A stretch of DNA of 64,000 bases. Origin: JAPLKB01 sp964429485. GTDB taxonomy: Bacteria > Desulfobacterota > Syntrophorhabdia > Syntrophorhabdales > Syntrophorhabdaceae. The notes under the pieces are model-generated. The model was not told the origin of the DNA. It did no database searches and saw only the letters and a program-made list of their open reading frames with translations. Positions 53,428 through 61,143 of this stretch are shown here, one piece after another (position 1 is the stretch's first letter; each line of letters begins with the position of its first letter). The stretch is taken from NCBI GenBank assembly GCA_964429485.1, contig CAYSBW010000006.1, positions 1 to 64,000 on the forward strand. Reading direction: 5' to 3'. A program made the translations under genes and the position numbers.

Positions 53428-53937
53428 CTATCCCAAACCTGTTGGTGCTTTTTTCTTCTTTTTATCGAGACGGTCCTCCTTTTGTTGTTCATAAATATCA
53501 TTCACAAGAGTACAAAGTTTTTCACGCCAGCGGGGATCATCCTTATTATATTCCAGTTCTTCATAGAAATCAGATACAGTATGATCCTGTATCTTGAATG
53601 GATTTGACTCTGATTCAATATCAAAGACAGCATGTCTCAACTCGTGTCTGATAAGCCTTTCCTTGTCGATCTTTTCTATATTATCCCAGCATAATTTATC
53701 TATAGTTACAATATAATCATATCCCTCAACAGCCCCGGCCTCATCTATTGTCAAATGTCTTAACAAATCATTTGTTTTCATAATACGGCCAAGAACGATG
53801 AGTCCGCCTGATTTTCTCTTTTTCAAATCAAAGAGCACCTTTATCTTTGCATTTTTTAACTCTGGGAAATATTGAGCCTTTATTTCTCTTAGCATTGTAT
53901 CTACTTCATCGCTTACTTCTTCATATCTTAGCCCCAT
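53428..53937 (-). CDS. Putative zinc metallopeptidase (phage-metallopeptidase-like)
   Basis: 169 aa. HExxH-like motif RHELRHAVFD (about residue 95), with an upstream DYIVTIDKLCW strand; C-terminal tail rich in Lys (RLDKKKKKAPTG). Resembles putative phage/anti-restriction-like metallopeptidase domains described in bacteria, but no substrate is known. Lone gene between FbaB and ribF, with no phage genes nearby. Confidence 0.65.
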   Translation of the reverse strand: MGLRYEEVSDEVDTMLREIKAQYFPELKNAKIKVLFDLKKRKSGGLIVLGRIMKTNDLLRHLTIDEAGAVEGYDYIVTIDKLCWDNIEKIDKERLIRHELRHAVFDIESESNPFKIQDHTVSDFYEELEYNKDDPRWREKLCTLVNDIYEQQKEDRLDKKKKKAPTGLG

Positions 53938-53981
53938 TTCAACTGCCTCCTGTAATATTTTAACAGATATTCCTTGTTTTT

Positions 53982-54917
53982 TTATCTATCCTGCATCTCA
54001 AAATATGACACGGCTGCCTGCACATCCATGTTGATCCTCTGCTTCAGCTCATCAACACTGTTAAATTTTATCTCCTCTCTGATACGTTCATGGAAATAAA
54101 GGGATAACTCCTTACCATAAAGATTATCCGAAAAATTAAGTATATAAGTTTCGATGGATTTCTCCTTATTGTTAAAGGTCGGATTGTAGCCAATATTAGT
54201 GACAGAACCGTATTTGATTCCATTGATTTCCACTTCACTGATGTAAACACCGTTTTTCGGGATAATTTCAAATTCAGTCTCAATATTTACAGTAGGAAAA
54301 CCAATATTACCGCCTCTACCGTACCCCCTTGATACCCGGCCCGTTATCATAAAAGGCCTATTAAGAAAAATCCCGGCTTTTTTGACATCTCCTTCCATAA
54401 TTAATATTCTTATTTTGTTGCTCCCTATTTTTTCGTTTTTAAAAGCAACAGCATCCATTACCTCAAAGGAAAAATCGTATACGACAGACAGTTTTTTTAA
54501 TGTATCAGTATTGCCTTTACCATTTTTACCGAATCTGAAATCGTAACCTACCACCAATCCCTTTATTCCAAGTTTTTTGATCAGTATATTTCCAACAAAC
54601 TCCTCAGGCTCCATCATGCGAAATTGATCTGTAAAGGGTAATAACAACAAGACATCAATACCGCTGTCTTCAATAAGCTTTTTTTTCACATTTACAGGTA
54701 CGATAAGACCAAGATGGCTATCAGGCTTCAAAATGCTCATGGGATGGGGATTTAAAGTCATTAGCATTGACGTACCGGAAACTTCTAATGCTTTTTTCTT
54801 TACTATTTCAATAATTTTTCTATGACCAATGTGCATACCGTCATAGTTGCCTATTGTAAGAAAAATATTGGGGAAACTCTCAAAATCATTGAGAGATTCA
54901 AATGTTATCATATACAC
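53982..54917 (-). CDS. ribF: Bifunctional riboflavin kinase / FAD synthetase
   Basis: 311 aa. N-terminal nucleotidyltransferase: FLTIGNYDGMHIGHRKII (HxGH-like), GYDFRFGKNGKG; C-terminal riboflavin kinase: GRGGNIGFPTVNIE and FNNKEKSIETYILN. Makes FMN and FAD. No FMN riboswitch upstream. Confidence 0.95.
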   Translation of the reverse strand: MYMITFESLNDFESFPNIFLTIGNYDGMHIGHRKIIEIVKKKALEVSGTSMLMTLNPHPMSILKPDSHLGLIVPVNVKKKLIEDSGIDVLLLLPFTDQFRMMEPEEFVGNILIKKLGIKGLVVGYDFRFGKNGKGNTDTLKKLSVVYDFSFEVMDAVAFKNEKIGSNKIRILIMEGDVKKAGIFLNRPFMITGRVSRGYGRGGNIGFPTVNIETEFEIIPKNGVYISEVEINGIKYGSVTNIGYNPTFNNKEKSIETYILNFSDNLYGKELSLYFHERIREEIKFNSVDELKQRINMDVQAAVSYFEMQDR

Positions 54918-54962
54918 CTCTTGACATATCCATCATATCCATATAAGTTAATACAAAATTAA

Positions 54963-55047
54963 GCCGAAGTGGCGGAATTGGTAGACGCGCTAGATTCAGG
55001 GTCTAGTAGGCTGTAAGCCTGTGTGGGTTCGAGTCCCGTCTTCGGCA
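54963..55047 (+). tRNA. tRNA-Leu (anticodon CAG)
   Basis: 85 nt. Acceptor GCCGAAG pairs with CTTCGGC; anticodon loop TTCAGGG gives CAG; a long variable arm (TAGGCTGTAAGCCTG) marks a type II tRNA; T-arm GTGGGTTCGAGTCCC; discriminator A, no CCA encoded. Divergent from ribF; nudC reads towards it. Confidence 0.97.
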
Positions 55048-55067
55048 TTTTATATTTTTCTTTTTAT

Positions 55068-55982
55068 TTATCTGTGCTTATCAATATACCAGTCTATTAA
55101 TTGTCTAGCAATGCTGATACGTTTAGGGATTTCGGGAAGGTTCCTGGAATTGAACCACCCTGCAAAAGCTATTTCTTCACCGTCAACCATTATCTCACCT
55201 CCTGCATATTTTGCAGTAAAGGCTATCATAAGAGAATCAGGAAAAGGCCAAGGCTGACTGCCAAAATAACGTATCTCCTTAACATCAATACCAACTTCCT
55301 CTTTTATTTCACGATGTATGGCTTCTTCAAGAGTTTCGCCCGGCTCCACAAAACCTGCAAGTACACTATAAAATTCAGTAGGAAATCGTTTTGCACGGGC
55401 AAGCAATACCATTTCCTCTTTCTCAACGAGAACAATAACAGCAGGAGAAATCCTGGGAAACATTACAAACTTGCATTTAGGACATTCCTTCGCCCGCACA
55501 TCATCTCTGTTTATTGTCCTTGTACCGCATCTTCCGCAAAACTGGTGTGTTCTATCCCAGTCTACTATCTGAAGTGCTCTGACAGCAACTTTATAGAGGT
55601 CTTCATCGAGATGCCCGTAGAGATCCCATAAACCTTTCAAGGATCCTTCTTCCGGTAGGTTAAAGGTATCCGGTAATTCCGCAGAAAAACAATTACGTCC
55701 GTCAAGGGTTCCTATAAAATGATAACGCAATACCTGCAAACCCATCTGGCAAGGTGATATAATAAGGGGAACAGCTATTTTGCTTTCCTCTTTTTCTTTT
55801 AAAAAGTTGTTTGTCTGGGAACAGGTATCCTCCTTGTTATATTTATCAGAACAATTTATGCAATCCTTGCAACTGGAATCTGTTGTGACAAACATTCTAT
55901 GTCCTTTAAACATAAACCACCATGCAACGGATTCTTTCTGTTCCTGCGGCAGGTATAAAGAATTAATAAATTGTCCGGACAT
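55068..55982 (-). CDS. nudC: NADH pyrophosphatase (NudC)
   Basis: 304 aa. Zinc ribbon CGRCG ... CPKC in mid-protein (about residues 150-180), then Nudix box GFVEPGETLEEAIHREIKEE. NudC hydrolyses NADH and removes NAD caps from RNA in E. coli. The N-terminal 130 residues are a variable domain; an extra Cys cluster CKDCINCSDKYNKEDTC lies within it. Confidence 0.92.
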   Translation of the reverse strand: MSGQFINSLYLPQEQKESVAWWFMFKGHRMFVTTDSSCKDCINCSDKYNKEDTCSQTNNFLKEKEESKIAVPLIISPCQMGLQVLRYHFIGTLDGRNCFSAELPDTFNLPEEGSLKGLWDLYGHLDEDLYKVAVRALQIVDWDRTHQFCGRCGTRTINRDDVRAKECPKCKFVMFPRISPAVIVLVEKEEMVLLARAKRFPTEFYSVLAGFVEPGETLEEAIHREIKEEVGIDVKEIRYFGSQPWPFPDSLMIAFTAKYAGGEIMVDGEEIAFAGWFNSRNLPEIPKRISIARQLIDWYIDKHR

Positions 55983-56063
55983 GGTGAAAAAATACTTCTT
56001 ATAACAAACAAAGTCAATAGCATCGGCTTTTGTTTTAAGGTTAATTGTGGTATATGATTTAAA

Positions 56064-57299
56064 ATGTCAGGATTTAAAAGTAAAATAACATCCTGCAGTA
56101 AATCAGATAAGCAAGCCATGGATTCTGTTAAAAAATGCAAAGAATCTGTTGATATTAAAATACCTATTCTACAGAAAGAAATTGAACAATTAAAAATATC
56201 TGAACAAAAAAATAAAAGAGTTAAGGATGCTCTGCAAAAGAAGACCCATGCTCTTGCAGAAAGAATCAAGGAATTAAATTGTCTCTATGCCATTTCAAAC
56301 CTTGTTGAAAAATATCCCATATCTCTTGATAAAATTCTTTGTGGTATTGTTGATATAATTCCTTCTGCATGGCAATACCCCCAAATTACATGTGCTAAAA
56401 TAAGTGTGGATCAACAGATTTATAAAACTGCAAATTATACAGAAACACCGTGGAAACAATCATCCGGTATATTTGTGCATGGAAAAATGGAAGGTTCACT
56501 TGAAGTATGTTATGTAGAGGAACAGCCTGAGTGCGACGAAGGACCTTTTCTTAAAGAGGAAAGAAATCTTTTGAATGCTGTAGCAAAACACATCGGTGAA
56601 ATTATTGAAAGGAAAAATCTGGAAAAAGAGGTGCTTGAAATAAGTGAACGCGAACAACAGAGAATAGGACAGGACTTGCATGATAGTCTATGTCAGCAAC
56701 TAACAGGAATTGCTTTTCTTGGTAAGGTTTTACAACAAAAGCTCAATAAAAAATCCTTTGAAGAAACGCAGGAAGCAGGAGAAATTGTTTCTCTCATTAA
56801 TGAGGCCATAACTGAGACAAAAATTATTGCGCGCGGTCTCTATCCAATAAGATTGGGAGCAGACGGCCTCATGCCAGCCCTTTCGGAACTATCCAAAAAC
56901 ATGGAAAAGATGTTCAATATAGAGTGCATTGTTAAATACAATAAGCCTCTTCTTTTATATGACAACTTCGTGGCCATCCACATATATAGAATAATCCAGG
57001 AAGCGGCAAATAATGCCGTAAAACACGGGAAGGCCACAAAAATACTGATTGAATTTACTGAAAACAATGAATTATCAATACTTACAATCAAAGATAACGG
57101 CAAAACCATCAATGTCCATGATATTGCCCGGGAAGGCCCGGGAATGGGAACGATTATAATGAAACACCGGGCAAATATGATAGGTGCATCTCTTGATATG
57201 CAAAACAGGCCCGAAGGCGGTATTACGGTAACATGCACATTTAAAAACAAGGAAAGAAGGAAGGGAAGAAAAGGCAGTGATGAAAAAGAAACAGAATAG
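56064..57299 (+). CDS. Soluble sensor histidine kinase, NarX/DegS type
   Basis: 411 aa, no membrane segment. Order: N-terminal Lys/Glu-rich coiled coil (about 30-75), a GAF-like sensory region (about 85-195, loosely CAKISVDQQIYKTANY), then HisKA_3 with phospho-His in GQDLHDSLCQQLTG (about residue 211), and an HATPase_c domain with N box EAANNAVKHG and G box GPGMGT. Input signal unknown. Overlaps the response regulator by 23 nt. Confidence 0.88.
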   Translation: MSGFKSKITSCSKSDKQAMDSVKKCKESVDIKIPILQKEIEQLKISEQKNKRVKDALQKKTHALAERIKELNCLYAISNLVEKYPISLDKILCGIVDIIPSAWQYPQITCAKISVDQQIYKTANYTETPWKQSSGIFVHGKMEGSLEVCYVEEQPECDEGPFLKEERNLLNAVAKHIGEIIERKNLEKEVLEISEREQQRIGQDLHDSLCQQLTGIAFLGKVLQQKLNKKSFEETQEAGEIVSLINEAITETKIIARGLYPIRLGADGLMPALSELSKNMEKMFNIECIVKYNKPLLLYDNFVAIHIYRIIQEAANNAVKHGKATKILIEFTENNELSILTIKDNGKTINVHDIAREGPGMGTIIMKHRANMIGASLDMQNRPEGGITVTCTFKNKERRKGRKGSDEKETE

Positions 57300-57960
57300 T
57301 TCCAATTCCATTAAGGGCAAAAGAAAGATATTCATCGTAGATGATCATCCGATTGTACGAAAAGGACTTGCCCAGATGATAAATCAGGAAACTGATCTTT
57401 TGGTTTGCGGAGAAGCAGACAGCGCACAGAATGCTCTTGAATCATTAAAAAAATCACTTCCCGATTTGATGATTGTAGATATCTCTCTTCAGGGGATTGA
57501 CGGTATAGAGTTAATCAAAATTATTAAAACCCGTTACGACAACTTGCCGGTACTGGTTGTGTCCATGCATGATGAATCTCTCTTTGCAGAGCGCGCTCTG
57601 CGTGTAGGTGCAAAGGGCTATATAATGAAACAGGAAGCAATAGAAAAAATGATGGAGGCTATTCGCAAAGTTCTGGGTGGGGAATTATACATAAGCGAGG
57701 GTGTAAGTTCAAACATTGTTAAGAGGTTTATTGAAGGAAAAACCGAACCCAATCAATCTGCAATAGATGTTCTGAGCGACAGGGAGCTCGAGGTATTTCA
57801 GCTTATAGGTCAGGGCATAGGAACACGACAAATCGCAGAAAATCTTAACCTCAGTGTAAAAACGGTTGAATCATACCGTGCAAAAATAAAAGAAAAATTA
57901 AAGTTAAAAAATGCCACAGAATTAATCAAACATGCGGTACATTGGTTAGACGCTCGATAA
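57277..57960 (+). CDS. NarL/FixJ-family response regulator
   Basis: 227 aa. Receiver: DDHPIVRKGL with acidic Asp pair, phospho-Asp in MIVDISLQGIDG (about residue 68) and Lys in GYIMK. C-terminal LuxR-type HTH (LSDRELEVFQLIGQGIGTRQIAENLNLSVKTVESY). Partner of the kinase just upstream. Targets unknown; the gdhA operon follows 150 nt downstream. Confidence 0.93.
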   Translation: MMKKKQNSSNSIKGKRKIFIVDDHPIVRKGLAQMINQETDLLVCGEADSAQNALESLKKSLPDLMIVDISLQGIDGIELIKIIKTRYDNLPVLVVSMHDESLFAERALRVGAKGYIMKQEAIEKMMEAIRKVLGGELYISEGVSSNIVKRFIEGKTEPNQSAIDVLSDRELEVFQLIGQGIGTRQIAENLNLSVKTVESYRAKIKEKLKLKNATELIKHAVHWLDAR

Positions 57961-57961
57961 T

Positions 57962-58020
57962 AATACGTTTATAAGTATTGTAGTGTAATCCCCTATGTAT
58001 TTATTAGTGCAATTACCTAC
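57962..58020. promoter_or_regulatory. Inverted repeats upstream of the gdhA operon
   Basis: AATAC-N8-GTATT (57962-57979) is followed by GTAGTGTAAT ... ATTACCTAC (57979-58020), the latter complementary with one bulged base. They lie between the response regulator stop and the 89-aa gene at 58109. Possible regulator sites; I did not find the archaeal NrpR consensus GGAA-N6-TTCC here. Confidence 0.35.
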
Positions 58021-58108
58021 ATCATAATTAGTTTGTACCTGATTGTATAAAGTGGGTCTTTTAGGTTTTATTTTTATCATAAACTCACACTTTGTATCGA
58101 GGTGGTAC

Positions 58109-58378
58109 ATGGAATCATCCAATAAAATTATTCCCTTCAGAAAACATAAAAATACACCGCCCAATATTTTAAACAAATTTGTATTGGACGACAGCATAGC
58201 TGCTCAGGAAGAAGGGATTCTGGTTGAAAAAGCAAGAAACGTCCTGGACGATATGGAAGAATTGTGGGAAGTCGACCACGGCAAAGTTGAACTGAGAGAC
58301 AAATTCCACCTGCTGCGATACTATCTGGATAAGATCCACCAACAAAATTACAAAGAAAACTCAAAAATAAATAAATAG
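58109..58378 (+). CDS. Small hypothetical protein upstream of gdhA
   Basis: 89 aa from an ATG at 58109 with GAGGTGG upstream. Charged, probably helical (EELWEVDHGKVELRDKFHLL), no signal peptide or membrane segment. I do not recognise the family. It lies 10 nt before gdhA, so it is almost certainly co-transcribed and might modulate or interact with GDH. Confidence 0.75.
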   Translation: MESSNKIIPFRKHKNTPPNILNKFVLDDSIAAQEEGILVEKARNVLDDMEELWEVDHGKVELRDKFHLLRYYLDKIHQQNYKENSKINK

Positions 58379-58388
58379 GAGGATCCAA

Positions 58389-59744
58389 ATGTCTGCTGTC
58401 AACGATGCACTTCAAAAAGTAATAAAAAATGACCCGAATCAACCGGAATTTCAACAGGCCGTCAAAGAAGTTATGGAGTCTCTTGCTACTACAGAAGGCA
58501 AGCACCCGGAATTTGTAAAGGCAAAAATATACGAACGTATAGTCGAACCGGATAGAATGATAATCTTCAGAGTTCCCTGGGTTGATGACAGAGGTGAAGT
58601 TCAAATAAACAGGGGTTTCAGGATACAGTTTAATAATGCCATCGGACCATATAAAGGCGGCTTGCGATTCCACCCTTCTGTTAATCTCAGCATTTTAAAA
58701 TTTCTCGGTTTTGAACAAATTTTTAAAAATTCTCTGACAACTCTTCCAATGGGAGGAGCCAAAGGCGGCTCGGATTTCGATCCAAAGGGAAAATCTGAAA
58801 ATGAAGTTATGAGGTTCTGTCATGCTTTTATGAGAGAACTTTTCAGACATATCGGCCCTGAAATAGATGTTCCTGCGGGAGACATCGGAGTGGGAGGTAG
58901 AGAGATAGGTTACTTATTCGGCTATTACAAAAAGATTGTCAATGAACATTCCGGTGTACTTACCGGGAAAGGTCTCGAATATGGTGGCAGCCTTATAAGA
59001 CCTGAAGCCACAGGATACGGAGCCGTGTATTTTGCAGCTGAAATGCTCGCTACGCGTAACATGGATTTTAAAGGAAAGGTAGTTGCCATAAGCGGTTCGG
59101 GAAATGTATCACAGTATGCCCTGCAGAAAGTCAATCAACTCGGAGGAAAAGTAATTACTCTTTGTGATTCCAATGCCACAATAGTTGATGATGAAGGAAT
59201 TTGTGGCAATAAATTTGATTATGTAATGGAACTGAAGAACATAAAAAGAGGACGTATCAAAGATTATGCCGATAAATTCGGCACTGTATGCTATCTTGGA
59301 GACAATGTATGGGATGTTATAAGGGAACAGGGATTAAAAATTGATGTGGCCCTGCCCTGTGCAACACAAAATGAACTGGATGGCAAAAATGCAGAAGCTC
59401 TTGTTAAAAACGGATGTATGTGTGTGGTAGAAGGAGCCAACATGCCTTCTACTCCGGAAGCTGTCAAAATTTTTCAGGAAAACAACGTGCTCTTCGGACC
59501 CGGGAAAGCAGCCAATGCAGGGGGAGTGTCAGTATCAGGACTTGAGATGAGTCAAAACAGTCTCAAACTAACCTGGCATAGAGAAAAGGTTGATCAGATT
59601 CTGCTGGATATAATGAAAAAAATACATAAATCATGTATAGAAGCTGCAGAGGCATATGGCAAAAAAGGAGATTATGTTGCCGGTGCAAACATTGCGGGTT
59701 TTGTAAAGGTTGCAAAGGCTATGCTTGCATACGGAATTGTTTAG
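58389..59744 (+). CDS. gdhA: Glutamate dehydrogenase, NADP type
   Basis: 451 aa, length of the hexameric NADP-type enzyme. Signatures: PYKGGLRFHPSVN, catalytic Lys in LPMGGAKGGSDFDPKGKS, PAGDIGVGGREIGYL, NAD(P) fold ISGSGNVSQYA, and C-terminal GPGKAANAGGVSVS. Fixes ammonia into glutamate when ammonia is abundant. GGAGGATCCAA ribosome site. Only 2 nt separate it from an NrpR-like regulator. Confidence 0.96.
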   Translation: MSAVNDALQKVIKNDPNQPEFQQAVKEVMESLATTEGKHPEFVKAKIYERIVEPDRMIIFRVPWVDDRGEVQINRGFRIQFNNAIGPYKGGLRFHPSVNLSILKFLGFEQIFKNSLTTLPMGGAKGGSDFDPKGKSENEVMRFCHAFMRELFRHIGPEIDVPAGDIGVGGREIGYLFGYYKKIVNEHSGVLTGKGLEYGGSLIRPEATGYGAVYFAAEMLATRNMDFKGKVVAISGSGNVSQYALQKVNQLGGKVITLCDSNATIVDDEGICGNKFDYVMELKNIKRGRIKDYADKFGTVCYLGDNVWDVIREQGLKIDVALPCATQNELDGKNAEALVKNGCMCVVEGANMPSTPEAVKIFQENNVLFGPGKAANAGGVSVSGLEMSQNSLKLTWHREKVDQILLDIMKKIHKSCIEAAEAYGKKGDYVAGANIAGFVKVAKAMLAYGIV

Positions 59745-59746
59745 TA

Positions 59747-60739
59747 ATGAATAAAGTAATGTTTACCATTCTAAGAGTGCTGGACAGGCAGCAGAATGTT
59801 ATGGGTTCCACTGAACTGGCCCGCGAACTGCTGCCTCAAGGAATTGAACTTTCCGAGAGAACGGTACGGCATTATCTGAAACTTCTTGATGATAAAGGAT
59901 TCACCCTTGTCAGGGGTAAAAGGGGAAGGACAATAACTGAAAAGGGACGGCTTGAACTAAATAGTTCTTTTGTCTCTGAAAGGGTAAATTTTGTTATAAG
60001 TAGAATAGACAGTCTTTCCTATCTTACAGATTTTAATATAGATTCCATGAAAGGAAATGTCATTCTTAATATATCTTTCTTCCCTGAAAAGAAACTTAGA
60101 GATGTATTAAAGATAATGGCAGAAGTTTTTGATTCACCATATATAATGTGCAATAAAATCATAATGGCAAAAAACGGCGAAAGGATCGGGGATGTTCTGA
60201 TTCCCAAAAACACTGTTGGCATAGGCACAGTATGCAGCATTACACTAAATGGCATATTTCTAAAAACAGGCATACCGGTTGTTTCAAGATATGGCGGTGT
60301 AATAGAAGTTCAGGAGGGAAATCCCCGAAGGTTTGTATCCCTGATAAGCTATGAAGGATCTTCTCTTGACCCTCTTGAAATCTTTATTCGAAGCAGAATG
60401 ACCAACGTTACCGGTGCAATAAAGCAAAATTCAGGAAAAATACTTGCAAGTTTCCGTGAAATACCGGTCGTCAGCATAAACGAAGCGGAAGAGTTAAGCA
60501 ACAAGATGATAAGAAAGGGTATCGGTGGAAAAATACTCTTTGGCAAGCCGAATCAACCCTTACTGGATATTCCGGTAGGGGCTGATAAAGTCGGCATGAT
60601 AGCAGTAGGCGGTCTTAATCCTATTGCTGCTGTGGAAGAATCAGGTATACATACGGAAAGCATGGCAATGTCAACTCTTTATGAATATTCAAAACTACTG
60701 AGTTTTAACGATGCAGTAAGTTCCATCATCTATCAGTAA
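59747..60739 (+). CDS. nrpR: NrpR-family (DUF128) transcriptional regulator
   Basis: 330 aa from an ATG at 59747, 2 nt after gdhA (the frame is open from 59633 inside gdhA). N-terminal winged helix (LRVLDRQQNVMGSTELARELL), then one NrpR effector domain (GIGTVCSITLNGIFLKTGIPV, RYGGVIEVQEG, and GMIAVGGLNPIAAVEESG at the end). In methanogens NrpR represses nitrogen genes and is released by 2-oxoglutarate. Its coupling to gdhA and proximity to glnN suggest a nitrogen-control role here too. Bacterial NrpR-like proteins are known mostly as sequence predictions. Confidence 0.88.
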   Translation: MNKVMFTILRVLDRQQNVMGSTELARELLPQGIELSERTVRHYLKLLDDKGFTLVRGKRGRTITEKGRLELNSSFVSERVNFVISRIDSLSYLTDFNIDSMKGNVILNISFFPEKKLRDVLKIMAEVFDSPYIMCNKIIMAKNGERIGDVLIPKNTVGIGTVCSITLNGIFLKTGIPVVSRYGGVIEVQEGNPRRFVSLISYEGSSLDPLEIFIRSRMTNVTGAIKQNSGKILASFREIPVVSINEAEELSNKMIRKGIGGKILFGKPNQPLLDIPVGADKVGMIAVGGLNPIAAVEESGIHTESMAMSTLYEYSKLLSFNDAVSSIIYQ

Positions 60740-60774
60740 ATCAGTATCCTGTAATCCCCTGAAAAAGAATTTTT

Positions 60775-60963
60775 TTATTTTTTATCTATAAAAAGCTTAC
60801 CGGCTATCGCATAATCATGCTTTGCCATATCCTGAATGATAATCCTTACAGAATCAGGTTCAACATTAAGACATTCCACAACAACATCAGTTATTCCGGC
60901 AGCAAGTTTTCTTTTCTGTTCCACTGTTCTTCCTTCTATTAAATTGACTTGAATGATAGGCAT
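60775..60963 (-). CDS. 4-oxalocrotonate tautomerase-like protein
   Basis: 62 aa, normal length. Begins MPIIQVNLIEGR, giving the catalytic N-terminal Pro after Met removal; QKRKLAAGITDVV and VRIIIQDM complete the fold. Physiological substrate unknown; tautomerases of this size are widespread. Confidence 0.93.
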   Translation of the reverse strand: MPIIQVNLIEGRTVEQKRKLAAGITDVVVECLNVEPDSVRIIIQDMAKHDYAIAGKLFIDKK

Positions 60964-61051
60964 ATAATCTCCTTTTCTAAAAATTGTTAATTTTATCTAT
61001 TTTACTTTTTATTTTCATATTATTACAAAAAATTGTCAAGACATAACAAAA

Positions 61052-61078
61052 GCCATTTCTGTTTTGACCAGAAATGGC
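61052..61078 (-). terminator. Terminator downstream of glnN
   Basis: Minus-strand GCCATTTCTG (61078-61069), loop of 7, CAGAAATGGC (61061-61052), followed by TTTT. A 10-bp stem, 65 nt after the glnN stop. A-run on the other side suggests it may work in both directions. Confidence 0.9.
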
Positions 61079-61143
61079 TTTTGTTATTTAAATTTGGTGA
61101 TATTGAATTATCTTTTAAATCTAATTCCTTCCAGTAATGGAGT

